32,276 nt of DNA from Streptomyces albidus (ex Kaewkla and Franco 2022) (GTDB taxonomy: Bacteria > Actinomycetota > Actinomycetes > Streptomycetales > Streptomycetaceae), in contig NZ_JACBXA010000044.1 of the NCBI RefSeq assembly GCF_013870515.1, positions 1 through 32,276 on the forward strand. The letters run 5' to 3'. Shown piece after piece: positions 21,112-28,591 of the stretch; position 1 is the stretch's first letter; each line of letters starts with the position of its first letter. The notes under the pieces are model-generated. The model made no database searches. It was not told where the DNA came from and worked only from the letters and a program-made list of their open reading frames with translations. A program made the translations under genes and the position numbers.

Positions 21112-21150
21112 GGCCCGGCTCCGCGCGCAGGGGAGCGCGGGTGCCGGGCC
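21112..21150 (-). terminator. Strong terminator after the aerolysin-like gene
   Basis: GGCCCGGC (21112-21119) pairs with GCCGGGCC (21143-21150). An inner stem CCGCGC/GCGCGG (21121-21126 with 21135-21140) closes an 8-nt loop. It lies 33 nt past the stop of the minus-strand gene 21183-21800 and insulates the repeat-protein gene. Confidence 0.75.
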
Positions 21151-21182
21151 GGTGCTGGGGGGTGGCGTCCCTGAGGTGCGGC

Positions 21183-21800
21183 TCAGCCGCAGTGCTGCTT
21201 CTTTTCCTTCTTGGTCATCTTCCGCGTGTGCTGCGTCTTGGTGCTGGGGGCGTCGGCCTTCGGGCCCTTCGCCGTGAACGGCACGTACCAGATGTAGTGG
21301 CCGTAGAACTTGTCCCCGAAGTGCATCTCGTACGTGCCGGTGACCTCTTCCATCGCCGCCTCGCGGGTGATCCAGCCGACCTCGCCGGGCTTGACCTCGA
21401 CGTTGGTCTGCTGCTCCTCGGTGTGCGAGCTCTCCCAGCTGTGCTGGTAGCTGGCCTGGATGGTCACCTTGAACAGGTCGGTGAAGCCGTACTCGGCGGT
21501 CATGGAGACGCCGACCGTGTTGGACTCCCCGGTCGTGTCGGACCACCCGACGGATGAACGCTGAAGGTCCTTCGTGCAGTTGAAGGCGCTGTCACCGACC
21601 TGGTGTGCCTCGCCCATCGAGTCGACGGGTGCGCCGGAGGGGTGGAACACGCACACGTCGGTGCCGTCGTTGCACTGCTCCAGCAGCTCTCTGGTCGTGG
21701 GTTGCTCCTCCTCGGCCTGTGCGGTCGCGGGGAAGAGGGCTGTGGCTCCTGCGGTGGTGATGGCGATCACCAGCATGGACAACTTCTTGCGGCGGGTCAT
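21183..21800 (-). CDS. Secreted protein with an aerolysin/ETX-MTX2-like pattern
   Basis: The 205-residue precursor has a Sec signal peptide (RRKKL, hydrophobic 8-24, likely cleavage after AQA at 29). The mature part carries C43, C50, C75 and C204, which could form two disulphides. Residues 82-160 alternate polar and non-polar with many Ser and Thr (SDTTGESNTVGVSMTAEYG, then SYQHSWESSHTEEQQTNVEV, then KPGEVGWI), the pattern of the pore-forming hairpin region of aerolysin-type toxins. FYGHYIWYVPF follows, then a Lys-rich tail. I recall similar secreted Streptomyces proteins with no assigned role. GGAGG is 4 nt upstream of the ATG. The toxin-like assignment is inference and not proven. Confidence 0.6.
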   Translation of the reverse strand: MTRRKKLSMLVIAITTAGATALFPATAQAEEEQPTTRELLEQCNDGTDVCVFHPSGAPVDSMGEAHQVGDSAFNCTKDLQRSSVGWSDTTGESNTVGVSMTAEYGFTDLFKVTIQASYQHSWESSHTEEQQTNVEVKPGEVGWITREAAMEEVTGTYEMHFGDKFYGHYIWYVPFTAKGPKADAPSTKTQHTRKMTKKEKKQHCG

Positions 21801-21865
21801 GGTGCCTCCGACGAGGGTGGGGGTAAGGCGGGTGTTGCCGGGATCGGTTCTGCGGGCACTGCGCC

Positions 21866-22477
21866 TCAGCTGAAGCTGATGGACTGGGCGCGGTTGTCCA
21901 TGGCGTCGCCGATGTTCGGGGTCAGTTCGTCGAAGGGCCCGTCACGTTCGCCGCCGAGCCCCGGCTCCGAGAAGAGATTGAGCGTGCACCTGCCCCAGGG
22001 CTGGATGGACGAGACCTTGTTCTTCCAGCTCTCGTCGAGGTCGATCTGGAAGTCCACCTCGTCGTCGCTCTCGCAGAGCGCGGTGTTGGTGATCGTCAGT
22101 GAACCGCCGCCGTACTTGGTGTTCTTGAAGATCGTGGCCGCGATGATGTCGCCTTCGGCCTTCGTGTCGATGCCGGAGGAGGCGACGGGCTCGTCCCCCG
22201 CGCGGGCCTCGCTGGTCTTGGCGGCCTTGCCTGCTTCGGCGTCGGGTGCATCGAGGAGGCGGTCACTGTCCGGCAGGCCGGTCGCCTTGGACAGGCTCTC
22301 GAAGCACTGTGTCTCGCCGGTCTTGGCGTTCAACGTGCAGTGTTTCCCCTGCCCCTTGGCGTCGCCGCCCTCCTGGTCCGTGACGGCGCCGTTCGCCACC
22401 GGCACGGCTATGGCGCCCGCAAGCAGCAGCACAGCAGCCACGGTGATGCGTGTGCGCCGTCGTGTGTCGTTGGACAT
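21866..22477 (-). CDS. Secreted beta-gamma-crystallin-like protein
   Basis: The 203-residue precursor has an Arg-rich N-terminus and a hydrophobic segment (11-29, ITVAAVLLLAGAIAVPVAN) with likely cleavage near residue 30. An N-terminal Cys pair (C47, C58 in HCTLNAKTGETQCFESL) resembles the start of many small Streptomyces secreted proteins. The C-terminal domain (112-203) has two Greek-key signatures of aromatic-x4-hydrophobic-x-Gly: F117...Y122-G-G and F169...L174-G-G, with C135 and C164. NKVSSI and DNRAQSIS resemble the strand following each key. The closest idea is a crystallin-fold protein such as the I36 inhibitor group. ATG 22477 has GGAG 6 nt upstream; an upstream ATG at 22501 is less likely. 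The aerolysin-like gene follows after 65 nt. Confidence 0.7.
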   Translation of the reverse strand: MSNDTRRRTRITVAAVLLLAGAIAVPVANGAVTDQEGGDAKGQGKHCTLNAKTGETQCFESLSKATGLPDSDRLLDAPDAEAGKAAKTSEARAGDEPVASSGIDTKAEGDIIAATIFKNTKYGGGSLTITNTALCESDDEVDFQIDLDESWKNKVSSIQPWGRCTLNLFSEPGLGGERDGPFDELTPNIGDAMDNRAQSISFS

Positions 22478-22743
22478 ATGGGACTCCAACTCCTCGTCCA
22501 TGACCTGCAGTTATTTGGTCCAGTCCTGCACGAGTGATGGTACTCACAGAAATGAAAAAGAAAAGAGAAACCCGGAATTGCCCGTAAGCCACAGACGGTC
22601 TCCGGGAAAACGTGGAGGTCAGCGCCCCCGAATGTGGGGCAGGTCTCACGGCGGTGTTCGCGCAATGCCCGGACCAGGCAATGCGGCACGTCCCTTTCAC
22701 CCCTCTTATCCAGAGTTAGCGACGTTATGGAAAAACTGTCTCA

Positions 22744-22757
22744 GCAATGCGCATTGC
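22744..22757. promoter_or_regulatory. Perfect 14-bp palindrome, possible operator
   Basis: GCAATGCGCATTGC is its own complement. It is flanked on both sides by similar A-rich segments (AAAAACTGT before, AAAAACCTGT after). It lies 267 bp from the crystallin-like start and 462 bp from the GH3 start. Confidence 0.5.
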
Positions 22758-22831
22758 AAAAACCTGTACGCCCCTGACCTGCAACGGAGAGGGGTTCTGG
22801 TGCTCCTCAAGATTGCCGGGGAGCGAAAAAC

Positions 22832-22869
22832 CTCAGTGCAGGCTCAAATTAATCTTAAGTAGACCTTAA
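22832..22869. promoter_or_regulatory. Four direct repeats with 11-bp period
   Basis: CTCAG (22832), CTCAA (22843), CTTAA (22854) and CTTAA (22865) are each separated by 6 bp, so they fall on one face of the helix. This 5+6 spacing is the layout of OmpR-family boxes such as those of PhoP and GlnR, although the base sequence does not match either consensus closely. Confidence 0.45.
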
Positions 22870-23218
22870 ATGCGGGAATCACGGTTCTCGCAAGGCAGCC
22901 GACTGCGGTTGCAGAAAGCCTTCCCTTGCGTACTCCTGGTCATTTCAGAAGGCGGTTGAAGATCTCCCACCGCGACGCTCCGCAGTCGACTGGGAGCAGT
23001 CCGAAGGGTTTTGGAGAACCGATGGATCGAGCGGCGGTCGCCGCAGGTCCCCGGGCGGCGCGCGGGGGTTCCCATTGGACGCACCTCTGACTGCGGCGAC
23101 AACGGTTCGGTCACGTGACGGGCTGTCAGCGCAGCCCCCTGGGCGCGGGCCTCGGATGGCCCTAGCGTGCTGCCGCGCGACACCTCGTTCTGCCGGCCGA
23201 CTGGAGGTCCCCGAAGGC

Positions 23219-24385
23219 ATGTTGAAGAAGCCGACCGTACGCGCGTCCGCCGTCGCCGCAGGCATCGTCACCCTGGCGGCCGTGCCGCTGGCGCTCACCG
23301 CGGAGGCGTCACCGCCTGGGGAGGGGGCCGCTGCGCCCGCCTCGTCCTGTGCCGAACGGGAGTCGGCAGAGATGAGCCTGGAGCAGCAGGTCGGCCAGCT
23401 GTTCATCAGCGGCGTCGACGCCGACGCCCCGACGCAGGCCGAGTTGGACGTGATCGGCGACCTGCACCTGGGCGGCGTCATCCTCACCAACGGGAGCAGC
23501 GCCGGGGTCGAGGTGACGCGACAGGTGAGCGACCGGGCTCAGGCGGCGGCCACCACCACAGGAGTGCCCCTGTGGGTTTCCGCGGACCAGGAGGGCGGCA
23601 AGGTCCAGCACTTGAAGGGCCCGGGGTTCGACTCGATGCCGACGGCCGTGGAGCAGGGCAAGCTCGATCCGGCCGAGCTGCGGGCCCGAGCGAAGGGCTG
23701 GGGCGGGCAGTTGAGTGCGGCAGGCGTCAACCTCGACCTCGCACCGGTGCTGGACACCGTCCCCGAGGAGCTCGGAAGCGACAACAAGCCCATCGGCTTC
23801 CTCGAACGCAACTACGGCAGCACGCCGGAGGCGGTGGCCGCTCACGGCACCGCGTTCCAGGCGGGCATGACCGATGCGGGCGTCGCACCGGCGGTCAAGC
23901 ACTTCTCCGGCCTGGGAAGGGTGTTGGGCAACACCGACGACAGCAAGGACGTGAAGGACGACGTCACCACGCGGGACGACGCCTACCTCCAGCCCTTCCG
24001 TTCCGCGATCAGTCAGGGCGTGCCGATGGTGATGATCTCAAGCGCGCGCTACACGAAGATCGACCCGGACGAGATGGCCACCTTCTCCTCCACCGTGCTC
24101 ACGGGCATGCTCCGCGACGACCTCGGATTCACCGGCGTCATCGTCTCCGACGACCTGGGCGCGGCGGCGGCCGTCGAGGACGTCCCGCCGGGCGAGCGGG
24201 CGCTCCGCTTCCTCACGGCGGGAGGAACCGTGGCGCTCAGCGTCGACGCTTCGAAGCTGCCGGAGATGGTCGGCGCGGTGCTCCAACGCGCCCGTGCCGA
24301 CGCGGAGTTCCGCGCCCGGGTTGAGGCCGACGCGGAGCGTGTGCTGAAGGCGAAGGGCAAGGCGGGGCTCCTCGACTGCCGTTGA
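23219..24385 (+). CDS. Secreted glycoside hydrolase family 3 protein (NagZ/LpqI-like)
   Basis: The 388-residue precursor has a signal peptide (1-30, cleavage near AEA-S) without a lipobox, so it is exported rather than lipid-anchored. A single GH3 barrel follows: QQVGQLFISGVDAD (56-70), SADQEGGKVQHL (121-132), GVNLDLAPVLDT (169-180), KHFSGLGRVLGNTDDS (227-242) and VIVSDDLGAAA (308-318). The nucleophile Asp in SDD (311/312) is kept. The loop that in classical NagZ reads KHFPGHG...DSH lacks both the Gly-His and the Asp-Ser-His. This suggests different acid/base chemistry, or weak activity, as in LpqI-type actinobacterial members. Likely role is release of GlcNAc from muropeptides. GGAGG is 11 nt before the ATG. 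Confidence 0.85.
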   Translation: MLKKPTVRASAVAAGIVTLAAVPLALTAEASPPGEGAAAPASSCAERESAEMSLEQQVGQLFISGVDADAPTQAELDVIGDLHLGGVILTNGSSAGVEVTRQVSDRAQAAATTTGVPLWVSADQEGGKVQHLKGPGFDSMPTAVEQGKLDPAELRARAKGWGGQLSAAGVNLDLAPVLDTVPEELGSDNKPIGFLERNYGSTPEAVAAHGTAFQAGMTDAGVAPAVKHFSGLGRVLGNTDDSKDVKDDVTTRDDAYLQPFRSAISQGVPMVMISSARYTKIDPDEMATFSSTVLTGMLRDDLGFTGVIVSDDLGAAAAVEDVPPGERALRFLTAGGTVALSVDASKLPEMVGAVLQRARADAEFRARVEADAERVLKAKGKAGLLDCR

Positions 24386-24407
24386 GCCCCGGCCCCCGGC
24401 TCAGCGG
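24379..24407. terminator. Bidirectional terminator overlapping two stop codons
   Basis: CCGTTGAGCC (24379-24388) pairs with GGCTCAGCGG (24398-24407), one G-U, around a 9-nt loop. The stem contains both the TGA of the GH3 gene and the stop of the convergent adenosyltransferase gene, which are only 15 nt apart. Confidence 0.7.
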
Positions 24408-24973
24408 TTCTCGCCCGGCACCCACATCACGTCCCCGACCTCCTTGTTGGCCGAGCGGGCCAGGATGAAAAGGAGATCGGAGAGCCGGTTGAGATACGTC
24501 GCCGTCAGGGGGTTCATGGCGTCGCCGTGCTCGTCGAGAGCGGCCCAGGTGGAGCGTTCGGCACGGCGTACGACGGTGCACGCCTGGTGGAGCAGGGCGG
24601 CGCCTGGTGTGCCGCCGGGGAGGATGAAGCTGCGCAGCTTCTCCAGCTCCTCCAGGTAGGTGTCGCAGTCGCCTTCGAGCTTGTCGATGTAGCTCTGCTC
24701 GACGCGGAGCGGCGGGAACTCCGGGTTCTCCACGACGGGCGTGGCCAGGTCGGCGCCCACGTCGAAGAGGTCGTTCTGGACGCGCCCGAGCACCTTGGCG
24801 ATGTCTTCCGGCAGCTCGCCGAGCGCGAGAGCCACGCCGATCGCGGCGTTGGCCTCGTTGGCGTCCGCGTAGGCCCCGATCCTGGAGTCGGTCTTGGAGG
24901 TGCGGCTCATGTCGCCGAGGGCGGTGGTGCCGGTGTCGCCGGTGCGGGTGTAGATGCGCGTCAGATTGACCAT
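24401..24973 (-). CDS. PduO-type ATP:cob(I)alamin adenosyltransferase
   Basis: The enzyme transfers the adenosyl group of ATP to cob(I)alamin to form coenzyme B12. The 190-residue helical protein shows the N-terminal nucleotide-binding motif TRIYTRTGDTGTTALGD (5-21), the central SFILPGGTPGA, the arginine-rich VVRRAERS and the YLNRLSDLLFILAR helix near the C-terminus. Length is normal. The same gene lies close to DUF2550 in mycobacteria (Rv1314c), so it belongs to the conserved neighbourhood. The gene is preceded by a strong terminator of the upstream permease gene and thus has its own promoter in the short gap 24974-24999. Confidence 0.93.
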   Translation of the reverse strand: MVNLTRIYTRTGDTGTTALGDMSRTSKTDSRIGAYADANEANAAIGVALALGELPEDIAKVLGRVQNDLFDVGADLATPVVENPEFPPLRVEQSYIDKLEGDCDTYLEELEKLRSFILPGGTPGAALLHQACTVVRRAERSTWAALDEHGDAMNPLTATYLNRLSDLLFILARSANKEVGDVMWVPGENR

Positions 24974-24999
24974 GCGTCGAGACTAGACGGTGCCTCACA

Positions 25000-25046
25000 G
25001 GACGGGGCGGGCCCACGGCGTACCGACGCCGGAGCCCGCCCCGTCC
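25000..25046 (-). terminator. Nested terminator after the APC permease gene
   Basis: A perfect 13-bp stem GGACGGGGCGGGC / GCCCGCCCCGTCC (25000-25012 with 25034-25046) encloses a 5-bp stem GGCGT/ACGCC with an ACCG loop. It begins 15 nt after the permease stop on the minus strand. Confidence 0.85.
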
Positions 25047-25061
25047 CACGGGTGGTTCCGC

Positions 25062-26747
25062 TCAGTGACGTGCGTCCTGATCCTCCAGGATCGCCCGCAC
25101 CCGCTCGGTCGGCAGCGCGTTGCGCAGCGCGAGCCAGAGGACGAGCGCGGTGAGTCCGAGCGTGGCCACGGCGCCGAGGTTGAAGTCGAGGAGGCCGAGG
25201 TTGCCGGCCTTCGCCTCCTGCTCGGGGTAGTCGCCGAGGTAGCTGATGAGCGCGAGCCCGGCGTACCAGACCAGCAGCCACCAGCCGTACTTGAAGTCCA
25301 GCGGAGGCGTCGGCCTCTTGGCGACCTTGTGGTACACGGCCATCAGCCCGTATCCGAGGATGATCGCGACGAAGAGCTTCCAGTTGGTGTCCCAGCCCGT
25401 CCAGTACACGATCAGGTTGGTGGACCACAGGGCGAGGAAGCCGATGACCCACACCCACTTGTCGCCGAGCCGGAACGGCCGCTCGTGCTCCGGCATCTGC
25501 TTGCGCATCGCCAGCAGGACGATCGGACCGCAACCGAAGGAGAGCACCGTCGAGTTCGTGACGAACTCGACGAGCTTGCTCCAGCCGGGGAACGGCAGGA
25601 AGAAGAAGCAGCCGACGAGGAACGCCAGGATGAGGCTGACCCAGGGGACACCGGTGCGGTTGACCTTCGAGAGCCCCTCGGGTGCGTTTCCGTTGCGTCC
25701 CATCGCATAGGAGATACGGGCCGTGACGCCGGCGTATATGAGGCCGGTGTCGCCGGGGGAGATGATGGCGTCGGCATAGAGAATGCCGGCCAGCCAAACC
25801 GCTCCGAGGATGCCCGCAATCGCTGCGAGTGGACCGAATGTAGCCAGCACATCACCGTGGGAACTGAAGTGCTCACCGACGGCCTGCCAGCCCTCCGCCT
25901 TGATCGCACTCGTCGGTACGGCACCGAGAAAGGCGATCTGCAGAAAGATGTAGATGATGCCGCAGATGACGACGGAACCGATGAGCGTCAGCGGAACATT
26001 GCGCTTGGGGTTGCTTGTCTCACCGGCGAGTTCGACGCCCTGGCGGAATCCGAAGAAGGAGAACGCGATGCCCGCCGTCGCGACGGCGGAGAAGACTCCT
26101 TGCGAACCGTACGGGGCGAAGCCGCCGAGTTCCGGCGCCGTGAGGTGTTCAGGCTGGAAGCTCAAGCCGAAGAACACCGCGATGACGACGACGATGACGG
26201 CGAGTTTCCACCACACCAGCACGTTGTTGATACGGGCGAACCAGCGCACACCGAAGAAGTTGACGATCACGAAGACCGCCATCAGCAGGACCGACACGAG
26301 CGTGCCCGCCGGGGTGAGGACGGCCTCACCTGCCTGGATGCGCTGCAGCCAGGGGACGTAGTTGGTGGAGTACTGCACGACGGCCAGCACCTCCACGGGC
26401 GACACCGCGGCGGCGGCGATCCACGTGACCCAGCCGATGGAGAAACTCGTGAACGAGCCGAAAGAATAGTGTGGATAGCGTGCGACGCCGCCCGAGTGCG
26501 GGAACATCGTGCCCAGTTCGGAATAGGTCATGCCGATGATGACGAACATCACCATTCCGATGGCCCACGAAATGATGGCCGCGGGGCCGGCCAGCTGAGC
26601 GGCGTCCAGGGCGCCGAAGAGCCATCCGGAACCGATGATCGATCCCACCGCCGTGAACAGCAGCCCGACGGTGCCGAATTCGCGTTTGAGTTTTCTGTCG
26701 TCGCCGCCCTCGTGGAGTGGTGCCTCGGGGCTGGTGTCGACGGCCAT
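25062..26747 (-). CDS. APC-superfamily amino acid permease
   Basis: A 561-residue membrane protein with about 12-13 helices. The first helix carries the APC substrate-binding motif GLLFTAVGSIIGSGWLFGA (unwound GSG region), and the sixth has GIAFSFFGFRQGVELAGETSNPKRNVP, typical of amino acid:proton symporters and exchangers. The overall look is closest to aspartate/proton-symporter-like members, but the substrate is not readable from sequence. AGGAGG 7 nt before ATG 26747 fixes the start; an upstream ATG at 26822 lacks such a site. The upstream spacer has two paired sequence motifs that may bind a regulator. Confidence 0.9.
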   Translation of the reverse strand: MAVDTSPEAPLHEGGDDRKLKREFGTVGLLFTAVGSIIGSGWLFGALDAAQLAGPAAIISWAIGMVMFVIIGMTYSELGTMFPHSGGVARYPHYSFGSFTSFSIGWVTWIAAAAVSPVEVLAVVQYSTNYVPWLQRIQAGEAVLTPAGTLVSVLLMAVFVIVNFFGVRWFARINNVLVWWKLAVIVVVIAVFFGLSFQPEHLTAPELGGFAPYGSQGVFSAVATAGIAFSFFGFRQGVELAGETSNPKRNVPLTLIGSVVICGIIYIFLQIAFLGAVPTSAIKAEGWQAVGEHFSSHGDVLATFGPLAAIAGILGAVWLAGILYADAIISPGDTGLIYAGVTARISYAMGRNGNAPEGLSKVNRTGVPWVSLILAFLVGCFFFLPFPGWSKLVEFVTNSTVLSFGCGPIVLLAMRKQMPEHERPFRLGDKWVWVIGFLALWSTNLIVYWTGWDTNWKLFVAIILGYGLMAVYHKVAKRPTPPLDFKYGWWLLVWYAGLALISYLGDYPEQEAKAGNLGLLDFNLGAVATLGLTALVLWLALRNALPTERVRAILEDQDARH

Positions 26748-26754
26748 GTTTCGG

Positions 26755-26760
26755 CCTCCT
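26755..26760 (-). promoter_or_regulatory. Ribosome-binding site of the permease gene
   Basis: AGGAGG on the minus strand with 7-nt spacing to ATG 26747. It decides against the longer ORF starting at 26822. Confidence 0.85.
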
Positions 26761-26778
26761 CTTGTCACTGCGACGTGC

Positions 26779-26921
26779 TTACCCGAAGTGCCGGAATCGA
26801 TTACCCGGCTCTGCGGAACCACAGCAGGGTGCGCGCGCCGCCCCGAATCTGTCCAGGTGCGCGGGCTATTTCATGGGAGAACCTTGGGAGAAGGGCGCGA
26901 AGATGTTCGCCGGAATTCCGG
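26779..26921. promoter_or_regulatory. Palindromes and repeats upstream of the permease gene
   Basis: TTACCC occurs at 26779 and 26801, exactly 22 bp apart. Between them, GCCGG/CCGGC arms (26790-26794, 26805-26809) flank the 8-bp palindrome AATCGATT. A separate 12-bp palindrome CCGGAATTCCGG lies at 26910-26921. Any could be a regulator site for the permease; none matches a consensus I can name. Confidence 0.3.
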
Positions 26922-26959
26922 TCATGGGGTGATGTATGGAACGTACGGAGTCGTGGTGG

Positions 26960-27715
26960 TCATGCGCCCGCCCTGCGGAAGACATGTGAGCCCAGCGCCA
27001 TGGACACAGCCGCGAACAGGACGGCTACGAGCGCCCCCAGCGCCACCTTTCCGTCCCCGTAGTCCCCGACGAACGCAGCCCGCACGGCGTCCACCAGGTA
27101 CCGGAACGGCACGAAGTGCGAGACCGCGTCGAGCCAGTCCGGCGCCAGGGTCATCGGCAGAAGGATCCCGGACAGCAGCATCGCGGGCAGGTTGACGGCG
27201 TTGACGACAGGAGCGAACTCCTGCGGGGTGCCCACGTGCATGGCGAGCCCGTACGACAGGGACGCCAGTGACATCGCGAGCACTCCCACGAAGAGGAACC
27301 CGATCAGCACTCCCGCGACCGGCGCGCGCAGGCCGAACACCAGCCCCACGACCACCAGCACGAGCGCCTGCGCCAGCAGCTGGGCGACGTCGCGAAGGAT
27401 CCGGCCGAGCAGCAGGGCCAGGCGGCTCACAGGGGTGACGCGCATGCGCTCGATCACGCCCGCGTGCTTCTCCATGAGGATCCCGAAGCCGGCGAAGGCC
27501 GAGCTGAACAGCCCGAGTTGGACGAGCAGACCGGGCACGAGCATCTGCCAGGAGTCTCCGCTGCCGCCGAGCGGCACCTCTTCGAGCAGCGGCCCGAAGA
27601 GCACGAGGAAGAGCAGCGGCTGCAGCAGTCCGAACAGCAGCGCCACGCGTGAGCCGAGCGTCTGCCGCGCGTAGCGCCCGAAGATGACGCCGGTGTCGCC
27701 GAGCAGGTGAGGCAT
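26960..27715 (-). CDS. ABC-2 type transporter permease (DrrB-like)
   Basis: The 251-residue protein has six predicted membrane segments and the ABC-2 pattern: FGRYARQTLGSRVALLFGLLQPLLFLVLFGPLL near the start, EKHAGVIERMRVTPVSRLALLLGRILRD in the first cytoplasmic loop, and NLPAMLLSGILLPMTLAPDWLDAVSHFVPFRYLVDAVR near the end. It would form the membrane channel of a drug or lipid exporter with the adjacent ATPase. The ATG at 27715 lies 19 nt after the ATPase stop with GGGGA upstream. The reading frame is open further upstream but there it overlaps the ATPase gene in another frame. Confidence 0.9.
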   Translation of the reverse strand: MPHLLGDTGVIFGRYARQTLGSRVALLFGLLQPLLFLVLFGPLLEEVPLGGSGDSWQMLVPGLLVQLGLFSSAFAGFGILMEKHAGVIERMRVTPVSRLALLLGRILRDVAQLLAQALVLVVVGLVFGLRAPVAGVLIGFLFVGVLAMSLASLSYGLAMHVGTPQEFAPVVNAVNLPAMLLSGILLPMTLAPDWLDAVSHFVPFRYLVDAVRAAFVGDYGDGKVALGALVAVLFAAVSMALGSHVFRRAGA

Positions 27716-27734
27716 CAGTGTGTTCCCCGTTCCT

Positions 27735-28562
27735 TCAGGCCGTGATCGGTGCGTCGGCGTCGTTCTCAGTGGTGTTCTCTGCGTCGTTCTCGGCAGCGTC
27801 CTCCTCGGGGGAGCCGTGCCCGGTGATCGAGATGAAGGCGTCCTGAAGGGTGGCGCCGGGACGGCCGCCGTACCGGCTGCGCAGCATCTCGGAGGTGCCC
27901 TCGGCGGCGACCCTTCCCTTGTCGACGACCACGAGACGCCCGGCGAGAGCATCCGCCTCGTCGAGGTGGTGCGTGGTGAGGAAGACGGTCGTGCCCTGCT
28001 CGTCGTTGAGCCGCCGGATCAGTGCCCACAGGTCGGCCCGGCTGCCGGGGTCGAGTCCGGTCGTCGGCTCGTCGAGGAAGAGGATCTCGGGCTTGTGCGT
28101 GAGCCCCATGGCGATGTCCAGGCGTCGCCGCTGCCCGCCGGAGAGCGATGCGCACTTGCGGTCCAGCAAGCCGGTCAGGCCGAGCCCGGCGGCGAGTTCC
28201 TCGGCGCGGGCGACTGCCTCGGCCTTGGGGATGCGGTAGAGGCGTGCCTGGGTGACCAGCTCCTCGCGCACGGAGACCTGAGGGTCGACACCCCCGGACT
28301 GCGCCACGTATCCGATCTTCCTGCGCACGCCCGCCGCGTCCCGCACCAGGTCGTGCCCCGCCACGACCGCGGTGCCCGCGGTGGGGACCAGGAGGGTGGT
28401 GAGCATGCGCAGCGTCGTGGTCTTCCCTGCGCCGTTCGGCCCGAGGAAGCCGAGGATCTCGCCGCTCTCGACGTCGAGTTCGATGCCGCGCACGGCCTCG
28501 ACCGTCTCGTTCCTGGTGCGGAAGGTGCGTGTCAGTCCTGAGGTCTGGAGGACGGTAGTCAT
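27735..28562 (-). CDS. ABC transporter ATP-binding protein (DrrA-like)
   Basis: A 275-residue ATPase with Walker A GPNGAGKT (41-48), signature LSGGQRRRLDIAMGL (140-154), Walker B LFLDEPTTGLDP (161-172) and H-loop TTHHLDEAD. The C-terminal Asp/Glu/Asn-rich tail is unusual but common in this subgroup. It pairs with the downstream ABC-2 permease as an exporter, probably of a hydrophobic compound. ATG 28562 has no clear ribosome-binding site; an in-frame GTG at 28571 just upstream may start a leaderless transcript. Divergent from a TetR gene 83 bp away, which most likely represses it. Confidence 0.92.
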   Translation of the reverse strand: MTTVLQTSGLTRTFRTRNETVEAVRGIELDVESGEILGFLGPNGAGKTTTLRMLTTLLVPTAGTAVVAGHDLVRDAAGVRRKIGYVAQSGGVDPQVSVREELVTQARLYRIPKAEAVARAEELAAGLGLTGLLDRKCASLSGGQRRRLDIAMGLTHKPEILFLDEPTTGLDPGSRADLWALIRRLNDEQGTTVFLTTHHLDEADALAGRLVVVDKGRVAAEGTSEMLRSRYGGRPGATLQDAFISITGHGSPEEDAAENDAENTTENDADAPITA

Positions 28563-28591
28563 GGCGGTCACAAAAACAGACTCTCTTAAAT

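Larger units (their letters stand above)
22478..23218. other. 741-bp AT-richer spacer between divergent secreted-protein genes
   Basis: No convincing gene is seen. Tiny ORFs (MKKKRETRNCP at 22552, MEKLSQQCALQKPVRP at 22727) lack ribosome-binding sites. The segment holds an A-rich stretch near 22549-22572, a 14-bp palindrome and four 11-bp-phased direct repeats, listed separately. It probably contains the promoters of both the crystallin-like gene (minus) and the GH3 gene (plus). Confidence 0.6.

Noticed and set aside
22552..22587. Short ORF MKKKRETRNCP in the AT-rich spacer
   Set aside because: Eleven codons, no ribosome-binding site, and it lies in the probable promoter region of the crystallin-like gene.
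22866..23183. A 105-residue minus-strand frame in the spacer before the GH3 gene
   Set aside because: Arg/Pro/Ser-rich with no start context or recognisable motif.
26748..26959. Possible riboswitch upstream of the APC permease
   Set aside because: Only short palindromes and repeats are seen; no known riboswitch core could be recognised.
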